The translations under genes were made by a program, and so were the position numbers. From the NCBI RefSeq assembly GCF_019399895.1, contig NC_091875.1, positions 1,922,001 through 1,986,000 of the forward strand: 64,000 bases of DNA, read 5' to 3'. This stretch comes from Cardiocondyla obscurior. Taxonomy: Eukaryota > Arthropoda > Insecta > Hymenoptera > Formicidae. Below the pieces are notes generated by a model, which worked only from the letters and a program-made list of their open reading frames with translations, had not been told where the DNA came from and ran no database searches. Below are positions 1 to 10,737 of this stretch, in pieces (position 1 is the stretch's first letter; every line of letters starts with the position of its first letter).

Positions 1-1269
1 TCAGAGTGTGTGTGACTCGTACGCTGGAAGGCAGATATGACGTTTGCTGCGCCGGCTAGCGAACGTTACTTTAGAGTTGTGTGCGTCGAGTTTCACATGT
101 CCGCATGTATGTACCGCGCCGGTCGGCTGCCGATGATTTCTCATTCCCCGCCTCCACCGCACAGGGTTACGTATGCTAGCCGCTGTCGCCGCAGAAAATG
201 CCATATCTGCTCTCCGGTGTAGGTGTACTATTCGTCGACGGTCGCAGCACCGGTGATGTGCTCGTAGTGGAGTTTCTCGGAATTAACAGCGGAATTAACA
301 AGATGGTGGAGGGCAACCATTAAAGAAAAGGCGTGACCGCGGAGTTGGCGGGAACGGCAACCATTACGAAAAGGGTGGAGTTACGGCGCTGGCGGGAATG
401 GCAACCATTACAAAAGAGGCGTTGACGGGAACACCCATCACCAACTCGTTTCTCTTAATCTCCTAATATTTCTCGAGTGTTTTCAGAGGCTCGGCGCCGA
501 CAAACCCCGATATCGAAGAATATCTCATTTTGTTCATTTTTAATTTCTCAACCACTTACATGGGCGCACGATTAAATTACTATTTTTATTTAATTGTAAT
601 TGACGATTAAGTATTATCTATTTGATTGTTAATGTACTTTTTAACAACATTTATTATAAAACGTGCGCTTTGCCTTTCGTTGCACGAGTAAGAGAAGCAG
701 AGAAAAAAAAATATACGGTTGAGAGTTTTATATATTATGTTGATCAGTTCATCAGCGTTGATTCCAAATCATTTTCAACTTCGAAGAGCAATGAGAAGCG
801 TTGAGGGGAAGGAGAAAATACGCGGGGTTTGAGCGGCAAGTCTTAACCTGTTCGTCAGCTTTTTAGAGGGATTTATGAGGATCATCGTACTGAAACTCTC
901 CCTTTTGAGAGGATAAATGCGTGCATGTTAACCTGAGGATAGGGCGCAGATGGTTGTGTCTCTGCGATCGGTAGAGCCGGCGATGTGGTAGAGCGATGTC
1001 CTACGTGATGCGACGACCCACGCGCATCGAGAGGAGCCACGAAAGAGAGTGCACTCGCGGAGAACTGCCGGAGGTGTCCAGGGTAATAACAGCCGCATAG
1101 CTAAACGTGCGTGGTCAACCAGCCAATGAGTGAGTGACATCACACGAAAGAACAGCAAAGATCACGGTAAGGCTGCCGCAAACGATCAGCCTGTGGCAGA
1201 TACGAGTCTCCCAACTAACGTTCGAAACCTAGTTTTAGGTGCGAGGCGCGTATCGTCGTCCCCGGCACG
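1..1269. other. 5' flank of the HINFP gene, no gene seen
   Basis: No open frame here resembles a protein I know. The stretch from about 306 to 430 holds a degenerate tandem repeat and is listed separately. The last few hundred bases should contain the promoter and 5' UTR of the zinc-finger gene that begins at 1270, but I see no clear TATA box. Confidence 0.5.
306..430. repeat. Degenerate short tandem repeat, about 2-3 units
   Basis: The phrase GGCGGGAAYGGCAACCATTA recurs near 350-366 and 391-409. A partial copy (GGCAACCATTAAAG) lies near 312 and a further degenerate GGCG/ACGGGAAC copy near 420. Spacing is roughly 40-55 bases and each copy is followed by an A-rich AAAAG segment. It looks like a local, decayed duplication rather than a mobile element. 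Confidence 0.55.
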
Positions 1270-3227
1270 ATGACGGATCTGGAGGCGAAGCTGACGGCGA
1301 GCAAGGTGGTGTTGGACAGATGCAGCAAATGGGTAGACTTGCAGAAGGACTGCTCTTACTCTGAAGAGGAGAGTCTCAAGCGGAAACTGGCCGAGTTCGA
1401 GTACGAAGACTGGTACAACACGGACTCGGAGTTCGACTCCGTCTCAGAGTGCGGCGGGAAGAAGCGTAAGGTCGCGACGCAGATGAAGAAGGAAGCGTTG
1501 GACTTAGCTTGCGAGTGGAAAGAATGCACGTTTCGCAGCATTCACATGGATCAGTTTTTGAGGCACGTTTCGGGCCACATACCGAACATACAGATAAGCG
1601 TGAAGGATGACAGTGAGGTCTATGTATGCCAGTGGAAGGACTGCCCTTATTACGTTGACGTGAGCGATGAAATATTACGGCATGTTAATTATCACGCTTA
1701 TCACACGAAATTAAAATGTATTGGATCCAACGTCCGTGGAAGAGTCAAGCTGCCCGTAAGTTTAACAATATCAATAGTCTGCAAAGCTGGTTATCAAAAA
1801 TTGAAATTTGTTTTATTTTATTACAGAAATGCCACAGAGATCCAGAATGGAAGAACATTATAGACTCTCCACCTCCACACATGTGCAGATGGGAGGAGTG
1901 CTTGAAGCTCTTTACAAATTATCAAATGTATCTGTATCACGTTACAATACATATTACTGACTGTCCGCGTGGCAACAGAGTCAAAGACGGGGTCGAGTGC
2001 AAATGGACTGGGTGCAACGGCAAGTATCCAAGCATGTACAAACTTCGAGATCACATGAGGTGTCATACTAAAGAGAAAATAGTCGCCTGTCCAGACTGCG
2101 GGGCCACGTTCGCTTCTAAAACGAAATTCCACACACACTGCCAGCGGCAAATCCCTTTGGAAGGTAATAAATTCATCAGCATTCAGCATTTCCTGTATTT
2201 TTCATATTTTTATTTAAAGTTGTTATACATTTATAGTACAGGGATTCCGCTGCTCACATTGCAATAAGTTCTACCCGACCGAAGGAATCTTGCGCGATCA
2301 CATGAGATTCCATGTATTCAATTACAAGTGTTCCCTGTGCGACATGAGTTGTGAATCACCGGCGAGCTTGGCGAAGCACGTTCGATACCGTCACATGCCG
2401 ACGAAAACGTTCCCGTGTCAGCTGTGCTCGCACGCCGCCAAGTCGCAGCAGGATCTTGATTCCCATATGACTGTCCATACCAACGGACCGAATTTCTCCT
2501 GTCAATTCGAGGGATGCCTTTACACGTGCAAGGGAGCTTATACTTTGGATAGGTAATCACAGAGACCTTATTTTTTGGCGTATTCTTTATTTGATAATTT
2601 ATTAAATATATTACAGGCATGTAGAACGAGTTCACAGTTTGGCGGTGCGGTGGTATTGCTGCCACGAATGCCCGATCAAGTATCGCAAGAGTTACAGACT
2701 GACGAAGCACCTAATAGAAGCCCATCGATTGCAACTGCCCAACGGGCACAAACGCTTCCACTATATGCAGGACGAAGACGGATGCTACAGGCTGCAGATG
2801 GTTCGATACGAGGCTGTGGACGAGGAGAACGTGTCGCCCGTCGAGGAGGCGAATTTACCGGAGAAAAAGTACAGAATAGAATTAAACCAAAATAGCTCGT
2901 TGCCAGAAGTAAAAGTGAGTAGACCTCACGATAGTATTTTTTAGAATTTTTATTTTATTAAGATCCAATTAAAACATTTAATTCTAGATCGTTGAGGATA
3001 ATGCGGAAGAAGAAGAAGAAGAAGAGGAGGAGGAGGATACTGTACAGGAATCACAAGAGGAACCAGTCGAGAATGGCGCTGATAATTCTGTTCCCGTTAT
3101 ATCTAATATTTTGATCTCTATTGACGAAGTAGACGAGAAAGGAAATATCATAAAACGGCAGCTCGTCGAGATACAAGAAACGAAAGAGCTGCCACCGTCA
3201 GAAGAACCGCCGTTAATTTTGACATAA
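1270..3227 (+). CDS. HINFP: Histone H4 transcription factor-like C2H2 zinc-finger protein (HINFP/MIZF)
   Basis: Five exons join in frame: 1270-1755, 1827-2163, 2237-2552, 2617-2914 and 2988-3227, all with GT-AG introns. They give 558 residues. About ten C2H2-type fingers run from residue 81 to about residue 450. They alternate CxWxxC-type knuckles (residues 81 and 120, and CRWEEC, CKWTGC) with classical CxxC fingers; the finger with CPDCGATF is degenerate at its last ligand. This arrangement and length match HINFP, which binds histone H4 gene promoters at the G1/S transition in vertebrates; that role is family knowledge. A basic stretch GGKKRKV at 62-68 could be a nuclear localisation signal. 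The last exon begins with ten consecutive Glu codons. The ATG is the first in the exon and follows an untranslated GC-rich leader. The gene is tail-to-tail with PHF5A; the stop codons are about 530 bases apart. Confidence 0.92.
3000..3038 (+). repeat. GAA/GAG codon run encoding ten Glu
   Basis: Six GAA codons followed by four GAG codons and GAT form an acidic tract in the last HINFP exon. Such a trinucleotide run is prone to length variation. Confidence 0.8.
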
Positions 3228-3753
3228 GCTTTACTTTATTTTTTTTTTTATTATTTCTTGTGTGTTTTTGTATAATATTTATATACCGCGATTTTATATT
3301 CTGTAGATTGGACCTTACACGTCTATTACGTCTACCGTGTACATTAATTTCGTAAAAAAAAAGGTATGATAAGGGCTTACTCTTTACTTTGTGCAAGATT
3401 ACTTTGGAAAAATTTACTTTTATTCTATTTTGACGAAATATGCCTTTAGAAATAATTTACAGAGCAAAATATATATTTACAACGTAGTATTATATAACAA
3501 ATGGAATATTGATTTTTAAAGAACGTCTTTCTTTAGTCAGAATAATTTTGATTTTACTGTATTTGAATAAATAGGATGTTACTTGATTGTATAAAAGTAT
3601 ATAAACAAGATATCCACAATCTAATGAATAATATTGCAAAAAAAAAAAAATAAAATAAATTTGTGTTGTCACTGTAGTGATATTTTTATAAAAGTAATAA
3701 ATTATCCGTTCTAACGATATATTTTGGAAAAGGTCTATATGCAAAATGTGTAA

Positions 3754-4221
3754 TTATCTTCTCTTGAATCCATATTTCTTTCTCTCATAGAAGAGGTCTG
3801 TCTTTGAGCTTCCCAGGTTTACTATTTTGGGACATCCATCCCTCTGAAAATAATAGTGTGGGATGTTTAATTTTCAATTAAAAAATGCAGGAGATAATCT
3901 CGGTGATAAGTACTCACGTCTTTTTCCTGTATCGTGCACTCTTTGCAGTAATATGCATCGGACACTCCGGGACCACCGCATATCACGCAGCGTCCTTGAT
4001 AGGATCCGTAATTGCACTCGTCACATATTCTAACCAGGGTGCACGGCCTCACGTATGAGTCGCAGATGACGCATTTGCCGTCGCATTTCTCGCACAGTCG
4101 GCCGATCGCTGAAAATAAGAGAAATTATTAATATTTTGACGCGGAGAGCCGATCTTAACCTCAACTCACCGACTCCTGGCTGCTTGCGGCAGAAGATCAA
4201 ATCCGGATGATGCTTGGCCAT
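3754..4221 (-). CDS. PHF5A: PHD finger-like domain protein 5A, SF3b subunit 14b (Rds3 family)
   Basis: Three minus-strand exons join in frame: 4221-4170, 4108-3918 and 3843-3754. They give exactly 110 residues, the usual length of this very conserved protein. It starts [20 protein letters not shown] and ends KKYGFKRR. The many CxxC pairs (CEKC, CVIC, CDEC, CVICGG, CKEC) form the zinc-binding knot of the family. PHF5A is a core subunit of SF3b in the U2 snRNP, where with SF3B1 it forms the branch-site adenosine pocket; that is family knowledge. Introns show GTGAG donors and TTTTCAG acceptors. The gene is head-to-head with eIF3K, with 326 bases between the start codons. Confidence 0.98.
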
Positions 4222-4547
4222 GTCTACCGAACGTAGCTCGTTCTCGAAATAATTGACGACCCGGAAAACGACAACGAGGGTGCGAACGGCCGCTTAACGA
4301 CTCCGGGAAACTTCTCCGGCTTACTGTCAAAAAATGTCAAACACTAAGCCGGGTGCAACTCCGGTGCAGCACAGTGCCGCTCTGCGCAATTACGAATACT
4401 CCGGTCAGGTGTAGCTTAAAAAAGTGGTGTTCTACCTATTACAGTTTATTCCGTTGGACACCCTGACCCTGTCGATTTGAGGTTGTGTCACCCGAAGAGC
4501 TGTATTGAGACTTCGATCGTGTCTAAATTGTGATTTTTCAAGTTATA
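4222..4547. promoter_or_regulatory. Bidirectional promoter region between PHF5A and eIF3K
   Basis: The 326 bases between two divergent start codons must hold both 5' UTRs and both promoters. The segment is fairly GC rich near 4250-4400. I do not see a clear TATA box, which would fit a housekeeping-type dispersed promoter. The promoter role is inferred from layout alone. Confidence 0.6.
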
Positions 4548-5527
4548 ATGGCTGAAGCGATGCGTCAAACCGTGGCTGGGATGCTGAAAGGCATCGAAAG
4601 GTATTGCGCGTCTCGTTCTTTTTCTCACAGTGTTTATTATTAATACAAATAAATTTTTCAGCGACACATGTTAACATGCCTCTCACATGCACTACCACAC
4701 GAGGCACTCGCCAACACTTTATTACGTTCTGTTAATTTTGAATTTTTTTTTTTCTCGTGTTTCTGACTGCAGTAAAACCTTGCTTTCAGGTACAATCCGG
4801 ATAATCTCACGACTTTAGAAAAGTATGTGGAGATACAATCGAGAGAGAACGCTTACGATCTGGAGGCGAATTTGGCTGTGTTGAAACTTTACCAATTAAA
4901 CCCACACAGATTCAACATGGATATCACATGCCAAATACTTCTCAAGGCATTGACCAATTTGCCTCACACTGATTTTGTGCTATGTAAATGTTTGCTCAGT
5001 GAGAAACTTGTAAGTCTTATCAAGGTGTAAATTTTTTTTTTTTTTTTAATATTTTTTTTATGCATCTGCATATATTTGCTTCAGATGTCGGAGAGTCCCA
5101 TTAATCAAATTATGTATCTGGGGGATATTTTGGAACGATGCGACTTTCAGCATTTTTGGGACAGAGTATTGTCAATGTCCGAACTCTGCGAAAGAATCGT
5201 CGGCTTTCAAGATTCCATAAGAAAGTTCGTGTGTCACGTGGTCGGCATCACGTTTCAAACGATAGATAGAACTCTCCTATCACAATTGCTCGGTGGCGTA
5301 GATGGTATGAACGATTATTCTTAATCTCGTGAGTATAAAATGTATTATTTTGTTTTTTTTTTTTTACAGATGCAACATTAAAACACTGGGTTAAAAAATA
5401 CGGCTGGAAAGAGGAGAGTAAAACGATTATTTTTGTCGCAAATCAAGATGAGAATATAAAGACGAAAAACATTACTGAAAAAATCGATTTTGAGAATGTT
5501 GCAGGTTTGATGGCTGCTTGTTTATAA
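4548..5527 (+). CDS. eIF3k: Eukaryotic translation initiation factor 3 subunit K
   Basis: Four exons join in frame: 4548-4600, 4790-5009, 5085-5304 and 5370-5527, giving 216 residues, close to the family's roughly 218. The N-terminus (MAEAMRQTVAGMLKGIERYNP) and the block YDLEANLAVLKLYQ followed by FNMDITCQILLKALTNLP are typical of eIF3k. The protein has a HEAT-like N-terminal half and a C-terminal winged-helix part of the PCI type. It is a peripheral subunit of the cytoplasmic eIF3 complex that helps load the 40S ribosome. An AATAAA signal at 5547-5552 lies only about 20 bases after the stop. The 3' end faces that of PUS7, with 157 bases between the two stop codons. Confidence 0.97.
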
Positions 5528-5546
5528 ACATATATAATTACCTTTT

Positions 5547-5592
5547 AATAAAATTTATTATAAAAGTCTCGCTCATTATCTGATAATTTATT
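5547..5592. terminator. Convergent polyadenylation signals of eIF3K and PUS7
   Basis: AATAAA on the plus strand at 5547-5552 serves eIF3K. On the minus strand AATAAA reads at 5592-5587, about 93 bases past the PUS7 stop. The two mRNA 3' ends are therefore expected to abut or overlap by a few tens of bases. Cleavage sites are not visible from sequence. Confidence 0.6.
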
Positions 5593-5684
5593 CTTAAAAA
5601 AAATTCTTAACTGATTATCTCGTAATCTTTTTTTAAAATTTTTTACATTTTTATCGCAAAAAAATGGGTATTTTGTTATTTTTC

Positions 5685-8499
5685 TCAATTTTCATTAAGT
5701 GTACTACCAGATGTAGCGACATCGGTATCGGAATACATATTCTCTGTGTCTCGAGCAGCGGATAAAGCGGCCTGAGTTTCTGCTGAAGTGTCATTCTTTA
5801 AAATTTCACGCAGGGCCATTGTAGCATAACTACTAGACGTCAAACACATTTCTATAATCAATGCTTTGTACTTTCCATCTGAAAATAATAAAAAATGCAG
5901 TGTAAGCTATTTTTTTAATTTTTTTAACGAGTATTTCGAATAAATGTAAGAGATAATAAATTCATACTTGGTTTATCTTGTGGAGATACTTGTGCTCTCA
6001 TTTGATTAAGATCTGGTAAAATTAAATCGTCATGTTTATTTTCATAATGCATAATTTTCCAAGATAAATTTGTTGGAATTTCTAATATATTTCTGTAGGT
6101 CCCGCCCAAGCTATATTTTCTAAAAATAAAAGTGACAAACGATCGTAATTAATTCGTTGCAATGTTACATTTGTAAATAATTCCACTTACTTATTTTTTT
6201 GTCTGAGATCACAAGTTAGTCCATCTTTGGCTAAAAGATCGTCAAACCAAGCCTTTGCATACGGCGGATATATAATTTTCCATCCAGGTTGAGGCATAAT
6301 TACATCAGCTAAAGTGTAATTCGATAAATCTTTCTCGGTAAGGATTTTTACTTGATCATTTATATTCCCTTTAAATGCTTCATTTGAATCAGTTTCTTCG
6401 TTATTATCATTTCCATCATCAGTGTCATCGATATCGTTTAAATAATCCGCAAATTCGTTATCTTCATCCTTTTGACAATTCTGCTTATCGTAGACTAAAT
6501 CACCCACGACTACATCTGTCCCAAACTCTTTCATTCTTTTTGACACTACTTGATTCCATACGAAGCTTTGATAAGCATGAATATATATTAATCGTATGTT
6601 CCGAGGGATTGAGTCGAGTACTCCTAGAGGATTTTGTTCACCTAATATTTCTAAGCCATGCAAGACTTTCGCTTCGATGGAGTCTGTTCTCCTGAGTTTA
6701 GCGTAAGCAGCACCGGCGTCTTTAGTTTCCGCGTATATTTGTCTCGCCTCTGTTAACTCGACGTTACTTTCCGGCCGTGGCTTCAAGATTAATTCGATCG
6801 CTTCTCGCCATTTACCTTAATTGATGAAAGATACTGTAATATACGACAAACTAAATAAAATTTCTATAACGAAAATAATTACCTTGAAGTAGACACTTTC
6901 CAATTTCATGTGTGGGTATAGTAGGCACTGAGCCGAATCTTTGTAAACCATAATAATTGATAAAACCGTTGTCACGTAACGAAACCATCGTTTGTTCGAT
7001 CTTCTCATCCGTTTCGCAAACATCTCTCAGTGCAATTCTGAATTGATTACCACGCAGCATTCCTAATTGTAAGGTATTTCTAGCATACTTAAAGTTTCCT
7101 ATGTATGCACCACGTATACTTCTACCTACTCTCAATATGTTTCTCGGATGTGCCCTTTTCACGCTTAGCCACTGGGTCGTCCATGCTCGGCGATCTTTCG
7201 TGCCAGCGTAACAAATTTTGTTTGGTGGTACATGCATGAGAGCCGCTAATTGATTTACAACACTTATCGTATCCATGTTTACTTTGTGCAGTAAAAAATG
7301 ACAGTAATAGCCTGTGTTTCTGTTCCAATTTATCCCATTGTTTAAGCGTACCTGAAAAGCTGGCAAAATAATCAAGAATTAAAAATCTTTCGTTGTAACT
7401 AATAATGAGTGAAGTTCACAGCCTACCTTTGTTCTCTTTATAAAATTTTGCATTCGGTATAATCGTAAGCAACTTTTTATTGCCTTCATCTATTGTTTGA
7501 CTAGTGACTTTTGCCATTTTATGCGCAAGATCATGAATATTCTTGCGTGTATCTTTGTCAATGTTTGTTACATCAATCTTTATCACCTCCTCTCTCTTCA
7601 AACCGTTCAACTGCTCGCATACAGACGACGGCACCATTTTCATCAGGTCTTCAATATACAATTCATCAGAGACATATGGTGGAATGTCTTGATTAGTTAA
7701 CTTGGCTATTTCTCCGTCGGGGCCGATCTCATTAACGTGAAAGTCGGTGTATCTCTCTTTGATTATTGCCGAAAATCCGGAGTGCTTGCCTATGTATTCC
7801 GTGATTCCCAGGTCATACTCTTTCAACCTACTGCCAATTTTCAGTTTGCTCTTCTTTGTGTCTTTGTTGAGCGGCCGGTTGAAAGTGTTAAAGTTTCTTT
7901 TATTGCTCCAATTACCTTCAAGAAAATTAATAAAGGTAAACTAAATAAAGGTAAATATATAGTATAACGCCAGTACCTTAGATTTTCTTCAAATTTAAAA
8001 AATATATTTTTTTTATGTCTTTTAATTTTTCTGAGAAGGAAAATCGTCGTTCAATTCTTCTTTTTTATTTAAAATTTTTTTTATGTGTATGTATAAAGTA
8101 GGGAAACATTATTCTATTTTTTCCTATTGTAAATAACGATTTTCTGCTTTATACATATAGCAGAGAATAATGCACGCGCGGTATCTTTAAAGTTATAAAT
8201 TTTACATTTTTTTATTTACCGACATTAAAAAATTTTTTTATAAAAAAGAAAAATTGAGCGACGATTTTCCTTCTCAGAAAAGTTAAAAGACATTAAAACA
8301 CACACATTTTCCAAATTTAAAGAAAATCCAAAGTGCGGGCGTTATACTATATATTTATCTAAATAAATAAATTTCACAAAACGCTCGTTAGCGGAGTAAA
8401 AATGGTACCTTGCTGGCCGGACCCGCTAGGGTTCCCGTCATTTTCGACAGCATTCTTATCCGTAGCCACCTTTGACGTGGACGCATTATCAGTCGACAT
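5685..8499 (-). CDS. PUS7: Pseudouridylate synthase 7 homologue (TruD family)
   Basis: Six minus-strand exons join in frame: 8499-8409, 7915-7427, 7359-6883, 6815-6191, 6119-5968 and 5878-5685. They give 675 residues, against about 660 in human PUS7. The TruD signature AGTKDRRA places the likely catalytic aspartate at residue 249. Other blocks fitting the family are NRNTGYYCHFLLHK, LQLGMLRGNQFRIALRD, YYGLQRFG and IHAYQSFVWNQVVS; the last exons carry the W-K-I-I-YPPYAKAW and KYSLGGTYR blocks. The enzyme isomerises uridine in UNUAR contexts of tRNA and mRNA in the nucleus (family knowledge). Exon 3 begins at the upstream of two nearby AGs, because only that choice keeps the conserved frame. The first intron carries an inverted-repeat element. 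An acidic, low-complexity stretch (about DEDNEFADYLNDIDDTDDG) interrupts the domain, as often seen in eukaryotic PUS7. The gene is head-to-head with IK. Confidence 0.95.
7949..8360. mobile_element. Non-autonomous inverted-repeat element (MITE) in PUS7 intron 1
   Basis: The two ends are long imperfect inverted repeats. The left arm begins AGGTAAATATATAGTATAACGCC; the right arm read on the other strand begins AGATAAATATATAGTATAACGCC. Similarity continues for roughly 130 bases, including the block TTCTGAGAAGGAAAATCGTCG at about 8030-8050 and its mirror at about 8260-8280. The interior has no ORF. Long TIRs, small size and lack of coding capacity fit a MITE. I could not identify the superfamily or a convincing target-site duplication. 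Confidence 0.8.
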
Positions 8500-9081
8500 T
8501 GATAAGCACAATAACTGCAAGAGTATTCAACGATGATCCAGGAGTCTAAAGTCAATTCAAGTCGAACTATGCTTGCTAACGCTTGCCAAGAAAACGTAAC
8601 AATGCTGAACACGTAAAATAACAAAGCCACATGGCCATCAATGGTCATTGACCATTGGTTACATTGGCCACACAGGCCACGACGACGCGCGGTTATCGCG
8701 CTATCTGCATAACGTCTACGAACTTTAAACTTAATATTTTTTTATCAACGAGAGGTATATTACTCGATAGAGAAAAGCCATTAGCGATTTGGAGCTTCAG
8801 GTTTCCGATGTGAGAAGTTTCTAACCTCCACAGTTACTATTCTCTGCTAATCGTTTATGATCGTCTGTAAACTGATCGAGGTAAATACGAGAAGTTTGAT
8901 CGAGGTGCTCATTATCGCGCAGGAATTATCACTTCGTTCTTTCTCGCAGGTTTTAAGGACACTAAAGGTACTTACCTTTCTTTTCTGTTTTAGAAAATAG
9001 ATTAATCACACGCGAGTTGCATGTATTGCTCAAGAAGAATTTGCTGATTATAACTTGGTGCAGGAAAAATAGCCAGCCAAG
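8500..9081. promoter_or_regulatory. Bidirectional promoter region between PUS7 and IK
   Basis: This holds the start sites and 5' UTRs of two divergent genes. A possible splice acceptor (TTGGTGCAG) ends near 9063, just upstream of the IK start codon, so IK may have a short untranslated first exon. No TATA box was recognised. The assignment rests on layout. Confidence 0.5.
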
Positions 9082-10737
9082 ATGCCAGAAACGGAGGAAG
9101 AGGTCGGCATGTCCGTTCGCTTGACGAACGATGACTTCCGAAAGCTCTTGATGACACCTAGAGCATCGGTGCCCTCGGCTACTCCGGCCTCGGTACCGGG
9201 AACGGTGAGGGATGCCAGCGCAAAAACTGCCCAAACCCCCCAGGTCAGCGGAGGCAGCCGGGCGGAGCTGCGTAGGAAAAAAAAGAGCTTCTACGCGAAG
9301 CTGAAGAAGCAGGAGGAAGATAAAATGGCTGAGCTTGCAGAGAAGTATAGAGATCGTGCGAGGGAGCGTAGAGACGGCACTAATCAGGACTACCAGGCCG
9401 AGGATCCCATGAACAGCGCCAGTGCTTATCGAGCTGTTGCACCAGATCTGAAATCCGGCATGGATGCTGCAGAACGCAGGAGGCAGATGATTCAGCAATC
9501 TAAGTTCTTGGGTGGTGACATGGAGCACACTCACTTGGTCAAAGGCTTGGATTATGCTCTATTGCAAAAGGTATATAATCTTCTATATGTAAAATTTATT
9601 AATTAACTCGTTTTAATATCTTGAATTTCTGTCTTAAAGGTGCGCAGTGAAATTGAAGCAAAGGAACACGAGCAAGAGCAAGAGCTGGAGAAACTGGTGA
9701 AGCCGAAGGAAAAGACGAAGAAAGAGCCGCCGCCAGTCGAGAAGAAAGACGACGAAATGCAATTTAAGACGAAGATCGCACGGAACGTGTACAAAACCGT
9801 CATGACTATGAAGTCTAAGCAGATTGAAAGAAACGAGCTGTTCACGCCGGGTCGTATGGCATACGTAATCGAGTTAGATGACGAAAACGCCGACGTTGAC
9901 ATACCGACGACGTTGATCAGAAGCAAAGCGGATGTGCCGACGATCGACAACACTCCTACTCTCACGACTAACGACATTGTAATCAACAAACTGGCGCAAA
10001 TACTGTCGTATTTGCGTCAAGGTAGTCGTCACAGCAAGAAAGGCAAGAAGCTAAAGGACGGACGCGGTCGCGGCGACGAGTCGAACGACATAGAAATTCA
10101 GCCGCGGCCGCCTGCCGCCGACGACAGCATTTACGGCGATATCGGCGATTACGTGCCGACGGTGACGAGTAAAAAAGATGCGCAATCACGCGAGAAAAAG
10201 AAGAGCTCGTACTTCGACAAGCCTGAATCGAATTTGGATACTGACGACAAAGCAAACGCGCCGCAATTGCCGAGCGTTTTGCAACCGAACGCGGTGGCCA
10301 CCACCGCGGCTGCTGCTGCGGATAGCAATGCGCCGAAGAAAGGTGCCCTCTTGAACAAACTGGCGGCCGAGCCGGAAGGATACGCCGAGTGCTATCCAGG
10401 CTTAGACGAAATGCAAGACGCCATCGACGATTCGGATGACGAGGTGGATTACACGAAGATGGACCTGGGTAATAAGAAGGGCCCGATAGGCCGCTGGGAC
10501 TTCGATACGCCCGAAGAATACAGCGAGTATATGAATAATAAGGAAGCGCTGCCCAAGGCAGCCTTTCAGTACGGCGTAAAAATGGCCGATGGCAGGCGCA
10601 CTAGAAAATATAATAAGGAGAAGAATGAGAAAGCGGAGCTCGACCGCGAATGGCAAAAGATTCAGAACATTATGAACAAGAGAAAACCGACAACGGCAAT
10701 CGATGGTGCATCCGAATTTAAAGTACCTCGATATTAA
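9082..10737 (+). CDS. IK: Protein Red / IK, spliceosomal B-complex component
   Basis: Two exons, 9082-9570 and 9640-10737, join in frame to give 528 residues (human RED is 557). The N-terminal half has LTNDDFRKLLMTPR, SFYAKLKKQEEDKMAELAEKYRDRARERR and FLGGDMEHTHLVKGLDYALLQK. The C-terminal half has YAECYPGLDEM, KKGPIGRWDFDTPEEYSEYM, NNKEALPKAAFQYGVKM and a final KVPRY. All are hallmark RED blocks. The protein joins the spliceosome at the pre-B/B stage with SMU1 (family knowledge). The run of alternating Arg-Glu/Arg-Asp that names the vertebrate protein is missing here; only QSREKKKSSYFDKP remains between GDYVPTVTS and the C-terminal part. The start ATG sits in the context CCAAGATGCC. An AATAAA signal lies at 10947-10952, about 210 bases after the stop. 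Confidence 0.97.

Noticed and set aside
7122..7375. Alternative PUS7 exon 3 acceptor (TTTTCAG, next to GTACGC) giving another frame
   Set aside because: It shifts the frame and destroys the conserved AGTKDRRA block. The AG six to seven bases upstream preserves it.
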